From Rhizobium skierniewicense (GTDB taxonomy: Bacteria > Pseudomonadota > Alphaproteobacteria > Rhizobiales > Rhizobiaceae): 64,000 bases of DNA. Location of the stretch: NCBI RefSeq assembly GCF_014196515.1, contig NZ_JACIDV010000012.1:62001-126000 (forward strand), given 5' to 3'. Below, piece by piece: positions 7,772-15,622 of the stretch. Below the pieces are notes generated by a model that made no database searches, was not told where the DNA came from, and was given only the letters and a program-made list of their open reading frames with translations. The position numbers were made by a program, and so were the translations under genes. Numbering within the stretch: position 1 is the stretch's first letter; each line of letters opens with the position of its first letter.

Positions 7772-8895
7772 TAAACCACCACGCCGCGGATGCTCTCGCC
7801 CGAATGCATCATCTCGAAGCCGTGGTTGATGTCTTCCAGCGGCATGGTGTGGGTGATCATCGGGTCGATCTGGATTTTGCCATCCATGTACCAATCGACG
7901 ATCTTGGGAACATCCGTTCGACCGCGTGCGCCGCCGAAGGCAGTGCCCATCCAGTTGCGGCCCGTGACCAGTTGGAACGGGCGCGTCGAGATTTCTTGAC
8001 CCGCACCGGCGACACCGATGACCACAGATTTACCCCAGCCGCGATGAGAGCTTTCCAGTGCCTGACGCATGACCTTGGTGTTGCCGGTACAATCGAAGGT
8101 GTAATCCGCACCGCCAATCGTATCGCCGTTGCGCTTGGTCATGTTGACGAGATATGGCACGATGTCGTCACCGACTTCCTTCGGATTGACGAAGTGTGTC
8201 ATGCCGAATTTTTCGCCCCAAGCCTTACGGTCGTTGTTGATATCGACACCGATAATCATATCAGCACCGGCAAGGCGCAAACCCTGCAACACGTTGAGGC
8301 CAATGCCTCCAAGACCAAAGACGATTGCTGTTGAGCCGATTTCGACCTTGGCTGTGTTGATGACCGCGCCGATGCCTGTCGTCACGCCGCAGCCGATGTA
8401 GCAGATCTTGTCGAACGGCGCGTCGGGATTGACCTTGGCCAGCGCAATTTCCGGCAGCACCGTGAAATTGGCGAAGGTCGAGCAGCCCATATAATGGAAG
8501 ATCTTGTCCTTGCCGATGGAAAAGCGCGAGGTGCCGTCGGGCATGAGACCCTGTCCCTGCGTCGTGCGGATGGACGTGCAGAGGTTGGTTTTGCGGCTGA
8601 GGCAAGAATAGCACTCGCGGCATTCCGGCGTGTAGAGCGGGATGACGTGGTCGCCTTTTTTCAGAGACGTCACACCCGGACCGACATCAACGACAATGCC
8701 AGCGCCCTCATGGCCGAGAATGGCTGGGAACAGTCCTTCAGGGTCGGCACCTGACAAGGTGAAATCATCCGTATGGCAAATGCCTGTGGCTTTGACCTCG
8801 ATCAGCACTTCGCCAGCGCGTGGCCCTTCGAGCTGAACCGTCATGATTTCCAGTGGCTTGCCTGCCTGAACAGCGACTGCGGCGCGAACGTCCAT
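7768..8895 (-). CDS. frmA: S-(hydroxymethyl)glutathione dehydrogenase / class III alcohol dehydrogenase
   Basis: This cytoplasmic enzyme oxidises S-hydroxymethylglutathione, formed from formaldehyde and glutathione, with NAD. The start at 8895 is chosen because AAGGAG precedes it and the protein then begins MDVRAAVAVQAGKPLEI like its family; the frame upstream adds an unlikely 11 residues. Catalytic zinc ligands Cys40 and His62 are present, and so are the four structural zinc cysteines (92, 95, 98, 106). The NAD-binding GLGGIGL motif and the FGGARGRTDVPKIVDWYM segment fit class III. Length 375 is typical. No formaldehyde regulator or FghA esterase is adjacent. Confidence 0.96.
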   Translation of the reverse strand: MDVRAAVAVQAGKPLEIMTVQLEGPRAGEVLIEVKATGICHTDDFTLSGADPEGLFPAILGHEGAGIVVDVGPGVTSLKKGDHVIPLYTPECRECYSCLSRKTNLCTSIRTTQGQGLMPDGTSRFSIGKDKIFHYMGCSTFANFTVLPEIALAKVNPDAPFDKICYIGCGVTTGIGAVINTAKVEIGSTAIVFGLGGIGLNVLQGLRLAGADMIIGVDINNDRKAWGEKFGMTHFVNPKEVGDDIVPYLVNMTKRNGDTIGGADYTFDCTGNTKVMRQALESSHRGWGKSVVIGVAGAGQEISTRPFQLVTGRNWMGTAFGGARGRTDVPKIVDWYMDGKIQIDPMITHTMPLEDINHGFEMMHSGESIRGVVVY

Positions 8896-8979
8896 TTTAG
8901 TCTCCTTAGGTGCGTCTCGAATGTGCAACGACTTTTGCCCGACCTTGGCGAAGGGAACAAGGGCAACAGGCCATATTCG

Positions 8980-9942
8980 TCAAACTTCCGCGACGCCGAT
9001 CAAGGCCCGTTGGGCGCTGCGGCGCTCCCGCCAGATGATGAAGAGGCCGGACGCGACGATGATGAGAATACCGATCCATTTCGACGCCGTGGGAAAATCA
9101 GAAAACAGAACGTAGCCCAGAACAGTCGCGGAAATGATTTCGAAATACTGAAAGGGAGCCAGCAGCGAAATCGGTGCCAGGCGGAACGCCTTCACGACGA
9201 GGAGATGCATATAGCCCGATATCGAGCCCAGCAAGACCAGAAGCACCAGACCATGGCCCCAGCCGGGCAACGACATCTGGAAATTTTCATCGCCCAGCCA
9301 GAAACCAATCAGCAGAGCGACCGCCATGAACACCGTGCCAGCGATGCCCGCCATGGTCTGCATGACCAGAGGGCTATCTGCATCCCCCAACGCGCGGTTG
9401 AGAAAAAGGTAAAGTGTAAACAGAAAAGCGCAGGCAACGGGCAGGAGTGCGGTCCAGCCAAAGATCTCGAAGCTCGGCTGTATCACGATCATTGCGCCCA
9501 TGAAGCCGACGGCAATCGCACTCCAGCGCATCCAGCCAACTTTTTCGCCCAGAAACAATGCCGACATCATGGTCAGCAGAAACGGCTCGACGAAATAGAT
9601 GGCAAACACATCCGCCAGCGGCATGTATTTGACCGCCGCGAAGAACGTCAGGCTGGCTGCGGCATGCAAGACGCCACGCAGCAGATTAAGCCATGGACGT
9701 TTGGCAGAGAGCAGGGCTTTCGGAGACATGAGCAGCAACAGGGGCAAGGTGCAGACCAGTTGGAAGAAGAAGCGGTAGAACGTCACCTGGGCCGGCGACA
9801 TGCCTTCGCTGATCGCCATATATTTCGCAATCGCATCCATGACCGGCAGCACGATCATGCAGACTGCCATGATCAACATGCCTTTCAGGGCACTCTGGCT
9901 TGGAACAGGAGAGGCCATACAAACACCATTTGTGGAGGACAT
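8980..9942 (-). CDS. EamA/DMT-family membrane permease
   Basis: The 320-residue product has about ten hydrophobic segments arranged as two repeats, each with the EamA features (DAIAKYMAISEGMSPAQVTF in the first; SGYMHLLVVKAFRLAPISLL in the second). Family members export metabolites such as amino acids or riboflavin through the inner membrane; the substrate cannot be read from sequence. An ATG at 9918 (MASPVPSQS) is an alternative start; neither start has a clear RBS. It lies 84 bases upstream of frmA on the same strand, so a shared transcript is possible. Confidence 0.86.
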   Translation of the reverse strand: MSSTNGVCMASPVPSQSALKGMLIMAVCMIVLPVMDAIAKYMAISEGMSPAQVTFYRFFFQLVCTLPLLLLMSPKALLSAKRPWLNLLRGVLHAAASLTFFAAVKYMPLADVFAIYFVEPFLLTMMSALFLGEKVGWMRWSAIAVGFMGAMIVIQPSFEIFGWTALLPVACAFLFTLYLFLNRALGDADSPLVMQTMAGIAGTVFMAVALLIGFWLGDENFQMSLPGWGHGLVLLVLLGSISGYMHLLVVKAFRLAPISLLAPFQYFEIISATVLGYVLFSDFPTASKWIGILIIVASGLFIIWRERRSAQRALIGVAEV

Positions 9943-9993
9943 TGAGATTGATCAGACTCTGTCTGGTGTTGCAATCGGTGAAGCGGTTAAAGC

Positions 9994-10023
9994 CAAAACA
10001 AAACCCGTCGAAAATTTCGACGG
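9994..10023 (-). terminator. Terminator of the FliO-like gene
   Basis: CCCGTCGA (10003-10010) pairs with TCGACGGG (10016-10023). On the minus strand the stem is followed by TTTTGTTTT. It lies 50 bases after the stop of the gene at 10073. Confidence 0.75.
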
Positions 10024-10072
10024 GCTTGCTTCGGTACTCATAGTCATCGAAAGCGACAGTTGAGGCTATTGG

Positions 10073-11302
10073 TCACTTGTCGCGCGTCACGGACATTTCA
10101 CCGAATATCCGCGCCATTTCCTTCTGGACATTTTCGTCCGCAGGCGTGTCTGTGTTCACAGGGGCCACGCGCTCCGAAAAAGCCGGTTCAGTTTTGGGAT
10201 CCAGGCTAACGTCAGGCGTCTCGGCTGCGTTGTTCTTTGCGATCTCTGCCTGCAGGAAGCTCTCGAAATCACTGGTCAACTGGTCACCGAAGACGGCGCC
10301 GTTTTCATCCGGCCCAAGCGGCACCGGCTTGGCCGGACTTGCGGAGGCGGTGACGAGCGTTTCGTTACGATAGGTTGGCAGAACCCGTTCACGGGCAGCG
10401 TCGAGGAAATCGACAGCGTTGTTTTGATCGATAAGGGGGGGCTGAACCGCTGGCTCCGCCTTGATTGCTGGCGCAGGAGTAACAGGCGGCGCGACCTGAC
10501 GTTCCTGAACCGACGGTGCCAATACATTGGATCTGTCGACGGGTTCGACGGCAAGGGACGCCGCAGTGACGGCGGGCACCACCGCTGGCGTGAACGGCGC
10601 GACCACCGGCTCTCTGGCGACTGTCTTTGGTGCCGGTGCGACGTCAGGAGCGGGCGACGGCATCGGTGGAACAACAGGACGCGGCGCGGCTGGCGCCGGT
10701 GATGCTACAGCTGCAGGAGACGCAACAGGTACGGCCTGTCGTGGTGCGGCTGTCGGTGTCGGTCTCGCAGCCACCGTTGGGGCAGGCTGGACTGCGGGCG
10801 CTGCCGGTCTAGCAGGAGCTGTAGCGGCGGCTGATGCTGGCCTTTCGACAGGCAGTGGCGCAGACGAAACCGGCATGTCCGGCGAAGACGAGCGTGCCTC
10901 CTGCTCGCGTGATGGTCCAAGATGTCGTGGCCGCTCAGGAGCAACGGCCTTTTCCCGTGGCGGCGATTCCAGCATTTCGTTCTGTGGTTCGCGAACATCT
11001 TTCATGAAAGGAATGGCGCCGATGCCGCTTTCGATAACGATATCGGTGGGGCCACCAATCATCACGAGATGCTCGACATTGTCGCGACGGACGAGCACGA
11101 GGCGACGTCGCGTATCGATCGCTGTGGCATCCAGGACCTGCAGGCGCGGCTGACGATTTTTGCCGCCGCGAATGAAGGGCGAAGAACCGCCGCGTCTGCG
11201 AATAAGCCACAGGATGATCGCCAGAGCCAGAAGTGCCACGCCGACACCCACGACTGCAACGATCAGATTGTTGCCATACGTGCCGATCAATTCGTCCATC
11301 AT
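10073..11302 (-). CDS. FliO-like membrane protein with long Pro/Ala-rich tail
   Basis: The product (409 aa) starts MMDELIGTYGNNLIVAVVGV and has one membrane segment at about residues 12-35. A short domain follows with the FliO-type signature RRLVLVRRDNVEHLVMIGGP followed by TDIVIES. From about residue 120 on it is a low-complexity region rich in Pro, Ala and Val, ending in a charged tail. FliO assists assembly of the flagellar export gate protein FliP, but FliO is normally about 100-150 residues and lies with fliP/fliQ. Here the gene is alone, diverges from cckA, and has its own terminator. Either it is the rhizobial FliO with a long disordered tail, or a related envelope protein. I favour a FliO-family protein; a flagellar role is inferred. 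Confidence 0.6.
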   Translation of the reverse strand: MMDELIGTYGNNLIVAVVGVGVALLALAIILWLIRRRGGSSPFIRGGKNRQPRLQVLDATAIDTRRRLVLVRRDNVEHLVMIGGPTDIVIESGIGAIPFMKDVREPQNEMLESPPREKAVAPERPRHLGPSREQEARSSSPDMPVSSAPLPVERPASAAATAPARPAAPAVQPAPTVAARPTPTAAPRQAVPVASPAAVASPAPAAPRPVVPPMPSPAPDVAPAPKTVAREPVVAPFTPAVVPAVTAASLAVEPVDRSNVLAPSVQERQVAPPVTPAPAIKAEPAVQPPLIDQNNAVDFLDAARERVLPTYRNETLVTASASPAKPVPLGPDENGAVFGDQLTSDFESFLQAEIAKNNAAETPDVSLDPKTEPAFSERVAPVNTDTPADENVQKEMARIFGEMSVTRDK

Positions 11303-11658
11303 CGAGCCAGTTCCTCAGTCTTTTGCCGGGCAAATGATTGCCGCATCTGGTTTTTTCAAGAAGTTTTACGCGAAAAGACGATTTTTTTGCGCCGAGTACA
11401 AGTTTTTATCCTTCTAAGGCCGCTAAAATTCTAGGCGGCATGGCGGTAATAACGTTGCACGCGTGGCAAAGGTGCCACGCAAGGTGCGATATCGCACGGA
11501 ATCAGGCGTATTCTTTGTGTATTGGCAAAGGTTTATGACGACACGGAGCTTTTTGATATTTCCGCAAATTGCTACAAGAGACAGACAAAAGCGATTCCGT
11601 TCGAGGTTTTGTCTTCGAATGCGTAGGGGTCGGATAAACTGCAAGGGTTAGAGCCTCG
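11303..11658. promoter_or_regulatory. Divergent promoter region between the FliO-like gene and cckA, with stacked palindromes
   Basis: No gene is evident in these 356 bases. Three inverted repeats occur in order: GCCGCTA...TAGGCGGC (11419-11439, one bulge), then GCGTGGCA-N4-TGCCACGC (11461-11480), then the perfect 14-mer GTGCGATATCGCAC (11484-11497). The second and third are only three bases apart. They lie about 160-200 bases before the cckA start and look like protein sites or a structured leader rather than terminators, as no T-tract follows. Confidence 0.5.
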
Positions 11659-14256
11659 ATGACCAAGGTGAGCCAAGCCAGCGACAATGACTTTCCTTTG
11701 GTGGACAGGCGGGCCAGGTCCGGGACCCTCTTGCGAATATTGCTTCTCGCTCTCGTTCTTGTCGCTGCTGCTGTCGGTTTTGTCTATTTCAAGAATTCCT
11801 TGGAAAACGAGGTCGTACTGGGCATTCTCGGTATCCTCGCGATGCTGGGTATCTTCTTCCTTGTGTCCTCGGCCATCGGGTTTATCGAGGTCATGCCGCA
11901 ATCCCAGTCCGACGGAATGGCGCGGCGATTTCTGTCATCCAACCCGGACGGCACTCTGATCACAGACCCGAAAGGGCGGCTGGTCTATGCCAATGCGACC
12001 TACTGCCAGATGACCGGCGCGACCAAGGCGACCGACATTCAAAGTCTCGAAACGCTGCTGTCGCGGGACCGGGAATCGACCGAAGCCCTCTATCGTCTCA
12101 TCAACGGTCTGCGTGACGGCACGGACGGCTACGAAGAATTTCGCCTTCTGAAGCCCTTGAGCGCTGCTCCATCTCAGTCCGGCCCACACTGGTATCGCCT
12201 GAAGGCACGCCTGTTGAAGGACACGAGTGGAAAAGATCTTCACGTTTTTCAGATCGCCGATATTACCACGGAGCGTGAAGATCAGGAGCGTTTTTTCCGT
12301 GAACTTCAAAACGCTATCGACTACCTCGACCATGCGCCTGCGGGTTTCTTTTCCGCTGGAAAAAAAGGCGAGATCGTCTACCTCAACGCCACGCTGTCGC
12401 AATGGCTTGGCATTGATCTGGCGCAATTTTCGCCAGGGTCGCTGACGGTATCGGATATCGTGGCGGGCGAGGGGATGGCGCTGATCGAATCCGTTCAGCC
12501 CCAGGCTGGAGCCAAGCGCACGGAAATGCTTGATCTCGATATGCGCCGCGTCAATGGACAGAGCATGCCAGCGCGTCTGGTCCATGAGGTGACTGCCGCG
12601 CGGGACGGTGCGCCGGGCGAAAGCCGGACCATCGTACTGATGCGCTCCAAGGGCAAGGAAAACGCCGAGTCGGCATCCGCCATGCGTTTTACACGCTTCT
12701 TTAACAACACGCCGATGGCGATTGCGTCTCTGGATGGTGACCGTCGAATTCTGCGCACCAACGCGCCGTTCCTCAAACTGTTTTCAGGTGTCGTTGGCCG
12801 GGATGATATCGATAACGGTGTGGTTCTCGATGCTGTCCTGCTCGACAATGACAAGCCAAAGCTGCTGGAAGCGATCGACGCCGCAAAAGATCGCCAGGGT
12901 GATATCGCGCCGTTTGATTCGCGCCATCCGACCGATGAGGCTCGTCATTTCCGCTTCTACGTCCATGCTGTTCTGGATCAGGACGATGAGGCCCCGGAAG
13001 AGGTCGCGATTGTCTATGCCATTGAGGTGACCGAGCAGAAAGCGCTCGAAACACAAATGGCGCAGACCCAGAAGATGAATGCGGTTGGCACCTTGGCAGG
13101 TGGCATCGCACATGACTTCAACAATGTTTTGACCGCCATTCTGCTGTCGTCGGACCATTTACTGCTTCAGGCACGTCCTGCCGATGCCAGCTTTGCGGAC
13201 CTGATGGAAATCAAACGCAATGCCAACCGTGCCGCCGTCCTCGTCCGGCAATTGCTGGCCTTTTCACGCAAGCAGACCATGCGCCCTGCCGTGTTGAACC
13301 TGACGGATGTCATCGGCGACCTGCGCATGCTGGTCGATCGTTTGATATCCGGGACCAACGTCAAGCTCGATGTTGATTACGGTCGGGACCTGTGGCCTGT
13401 CAAAACCGATCTGTCGCAGTTCGAGCAGGTGCTGATCAATCTGTGCGTGAACGCTCGCGATGCCATGCCGCAAGGCGGAAAGATCAAGATCATCACCCGC
13501 AACATGACGGCAGACGATATCGTCGCTCTTGGCCGTGCGGACCTGCCCACGGAAGACCTTGTGATGATCGAGGTCGCCGATACGGGCACTGGCATTCCGC
13601 CGGAGATCATGGACAAGATTTTCGAGCCTTTCTTCACCACGAAGGAAGTGGGCAAGGGAACGGGCCTTGGCCTTTCGATGGTCTACGGCATCGTCAAGCA
13701 GTCGGGTGGCTACATCTATCCGGATTCGGAAGTGGGCAAGGGAACCGCATTCCGCATCTTCCTGCCGCGTCATATCGTCGAAGTGGTTGCGCCGCTTGAG
13801 GGTGAAGCGCTGCGGGAAGCTGTTGCAGCCGCTGCCGCCAAGGATGCCGCTGCAAAAGACGAGCCGCTCGATCTGACCGGCAAATCCGCAGTCGTTCTTC
13901 TGGTGGAAGACGAAGAAGCGGTGCGCCGGGGCGGCAAACGTATGCTCGAAACGCGAGGCTATACGGTGCATGAGGCGGGTTCCGGCACGGAAGCGCTTGA
14001 GGTGCTGGAGGAATTGGAGGGCAAGGTCGACATCGTCGTTTCAGACGTCGTCATGCCTGAAATGGACGGCCCGTCGCTGCTGCGTGAACTTCGCAAGACC
14101 TATCCCGAGATGAAGTTCATCTTTGTGTCTGGTTACGCGGAGGACGCTTTCGCGAAGAACCTGCCAGCCGATGCGAAGTTCGGTTTTCTGCCGAAGCCAT
14201 TTTCCCTGAAACAGCTTGCGGTCGCCGTCCGCGAAATGCTGGACAGTGAAAATTGA
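11659..14256 (+). CDS. cckA: Hybrid sensor histidine kinase CckA
   Basis: CckA is the bifunctional kinase/phosphatase that feeds phosphate through ChpT to CtrA and CpdR, controlling the alphaproteobacterial cell cycle. The 865-residue product has two membrane segments near residues 25-45 and 52-75, then PAS-type sensor regions, then the histidine kinase core with GGIAHDFNN (phospho-accepting His485), an ATP-binding domain (N box [13 protein letters not shown] boxes DTGTGIP and [14 protein letters not shown]), and a C-terminal receiver with VLLVEDEE and acceptor Asp796 in [11 protein letters not shown]. The order matches CckA. The ATG at 11659 lacks a strong RBS. Neither chpT nor ctrA is in the window. 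Confidence 0.94.
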   Translation: MTKVSQASDNDFPLVDRRARSGTLLRILLLALVLVAAAVGFVYFKNSLENEVVLGILGILAMLGIFFLVSSAIGFIEVMPQSQSDGMARRFLSSNPDGTLITDPKGRLVYANATYCQMTGATKATDIQSLETLLSRDRESTEALYRLINGLRDGTDGYEEFRLLKPLSAAPSQSGPHWYRLKARLLKDTSGKDLHVFQIADITTEREDQERFFRELQNAIDYLDHAPAGFFSAGKKGEIVYLNATLSQWLGIDLAQFSPGSLTVSDIVAGEGMALIESVQPQAGAKRTEMLDLDMRRVNGQSMPARLVHEVTAARDGAPGESRTIVLMRSKGKENAESASAMRFTRFFNNTPMAIASLDGDRRILRTNAPFLKLFSGVVGRDDIDNGVVLDAVLLDNDKPKLLEAIDAAKDRQGDIAPFDSRHPTDEARHFRFYVHAVLDQDDEAPEEVAIVYAIEVTEQKALETQMAQTQKMNAVGTLAGGIAHDFNNVLTAILLSSDHLLLQARPADASFADLMEIKRNANRAAVLVRQLLAFSRKQTMRPAVLNLTDVIGDLRMLVDRLISGTNVKLDVDYGRDLWPVKTDLSQFEQVLINLCVNARDAMPQGGKIKIITRNMTADDIVALGRADLPTEDLVMIEVADTGTGIPPEIMDKIFEPFFTTKEVGKGTGLGLSMVYGIVKQSGGYIYPDSEVGKGTAFRIFLPRHIVEVVAPLEGEALREAVAAAAAKDAAAKDEPLDLTGKSAVVLLVEDEEAVRRGGKRMLETRGYTVHEAGSGTEALEVLEELEGKVDIVVSDVVMPEMDGPSLLRELRKTYPEMKFIFVSGYAEDAFAKNLPADAKFGFLPKPFSLKQLAVAVREMLDSEN

Positions 14257-14414
14257 CAGCCCCGTCATGCGCTCATATTCTTTAGCCCAACAAGTCGGCG
14301 GCACCGGGCCGGCTGCTGTGCCGAACTGCGGCGCAACGGTCGGTCATTCTCTCTACACCAAGAGGCGAGACAATCTACCAACACCTGCTCATCAGGCTGC
14401 AAAAAATCACGACA

Positions 14415-15071
14415 GTGGAGGAGGTCGGCTTCGTGCTGGCCGATATCCAGCAACTGTTCGATTTTCTTTGCTATTATGTTCTTGATACCTCGCGTCTGCT
14501 GGAAAAAGAGCCGATATCGTTTCTGTTTCCCTCCAATATTGCAGCCTCACTGTTTTACAACGTTGATGAATGCATTGCCTATTATGCGTCGATTTTCATC
14601 CAGTCTCCTGGCAGTCTTGGTCCTGAACGTTGGGACCTTTCAGAGACCGAAACAGGCAATTGCATTACGCCGGAAGCGGCAGCCACGTTTCGAGCGGGTG
14701 GCCTGGTAAGAGGCGCGATGTTTCCCGCTCTTGGAATTTCCGGAGCCCCGCGCCTGATTGGATTTGCCGGTGACCGACCTCATCTCACTCTCGACGAGAT
14801 TGAGAAACTAAACGTTCTGATGATTCACGCTCATGCGCGCCTGACGACCATCACCGGACATCAGGTGCAGGAAAGACAGCCCTTGTCCGGGCTGGAAAAG
14901 CAGGTGATGTCATTGGCCTTGGAAGGTCATGGTTTCGAGACGATCGCCACGACGATGGCCCTCACAAGCCGCACGATCAACTACCTGGCCAAGGCTATTT
15001 GCCGTAAGATGGAGGTGGAAAGCCTGGAGCATGCAGTTGCTGTTACGCTGAGACGACGAACGCTTCTGTGA
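14415..15071 (+). CDS. LuxR-family transcriptional regulator (solo)
   Basis: The C-terminal 60 residues form a LuxR-type helix-turn-helix: PLSGLEKQVMSLALEGHGFE followed by TIATTMALTSRTINYLAKAI. The first 150 residues have the general layout of an autoinducer-binding-type sensor domain but I cannot place ligand residues. The start is uncertain. The GTG at 14415 has no RBS, and the frame is open upstream to a stop at 14283, coding for plausible protein (YQHLLIRLQKITTVEE just before the GTG) but with no ATG, GTG or TTG. Either a rare start codon is used or the 5' end has been damaged. No luxI-type synthase is near. It lies between cckA and clpS, with gaps on both sides. Confidence 0.72.
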   Translation: MEEVGFVLADIQQLFDFLCYYVLDTSRLLEKEPISFLFPSNIAASLFYNVDECIAYYASIFIQSPGSLGPERWDLSETETGNCITPEAAATFRAGGLVRGAMFPALGISGAPRLIGFAGDRPHLTLDEIEKLNVLMIHAHARLTTITGHQVQERQPLSGLEKQVMSLALEGHGFETIATTMALTSRTINYLAKAICRKMEVESLEHAVAVTLRRRTLL

Positions 15072-15258
15072 GGTTGCAGCTTGCCGTGATCGACGGAAGC
15101 AATTCTTCCTTCCGATTGTGATGCGTGAACGGATTAATGATTGCGCTGCGCATCGAGGGGCTTAAAATCGCAGAGAGAAGACCTAGATATGGTGAAGCGA
15201 AATACAGGCTCGCGTGACCGAAACGGTAGCGCGATGACGATCTGGAGAATGATGTGAG

Positions 15259-15612
15259 ATGATCGCGACGTCGATCTACATGCAGGGTGACCATGACGGG
15301 GACGAAGGCGGTGCGAACCGCGGAACCTCGGTGATTACCCGCACCAAACCAAAGACAAAAAAACCCAATCTTTACCGTGTTCTTTTGTTGAACGACGATT
15401 ATACTCCCATGGAGTTCGTTATCCACGTTCTGGAGCGTTTCTTCCAGATGGACAGGGAAAGTGCGACCCGCATCACGTTGCGAGTACACCAGCATGGTGT
15501 CGGCGAGTGCGGGGTATTTACATATGAAGTCGCAGAGACGAAAGTAAGCCAGGTCATGGATTTCGCCCGACAGCACCAGCATCCGCTGCAGTGTGTCATG
15601 GAAAAGAAATGA
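15259..15612 (+). CDS. clpS: ATP-dependent Clp protease adaptor ClpS
   Basis: ClpS delivers N-degron substrates to ClpAP. The core is clear: [20 protein letters not shown] with the [10 protein letters not shown] substrate pocket, followed by [20 protein letters not shown]. An acidic, glycine-rich N-terminal tail precedes it, as is usual for the part that enters the ClpA pore. An alternative ATG (MQGDHDGDE) would shorten it by seven residues. The clpA start lies 10 bases beyond the stop, with clpA's RBS overlapping the clpS stop, so the two form an operon. Confidence 0.96.
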   Translation: MIATSIYMQGDHDGDEGGANRGTSVITRTKPKTKKPNLYRVLLLNDDYTPMEFVIHVLERFFQMDRESATRITLRVHQHGVGECGVFTYEVAETKVSQVMDFARQHQHPLQCVMEKK

Positions 15613-15622
15613 GGATCGCAAC

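Noticed and set aside
8773-9945. 390-codon plus-strand frame opposite the EamA permease gene
   Set aside because: It is an antisense shadow; the minus strand encodes a clear membrane permease, and the plus frame is rich in His, Gln and Arg as expected from the complement of hydrophobic codons.
10527-11153. 208-codon plus-strand Gly/Ala/Thr-rich frame opposite the FliO-like gene
   Set aside because: It is the complement of a Pro/Ala-rich coding region, which yields Gly/Ala-rich shadows; no RBS.
14286-14400. GC-rich repeats after cckA as a terminator
   Set aside because: Short GGCAC/GTGCC pairing without a T-tract, and it lies in the open frame before the LuxR gene.
15137-15217. 26-codon plus-strand ORF between the LuxR gene and clpS (MIALRIEGLKIAERRPRYGE...)
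   Set aside because: No convincing RBS and no sign of conservation visible here; too short to support.
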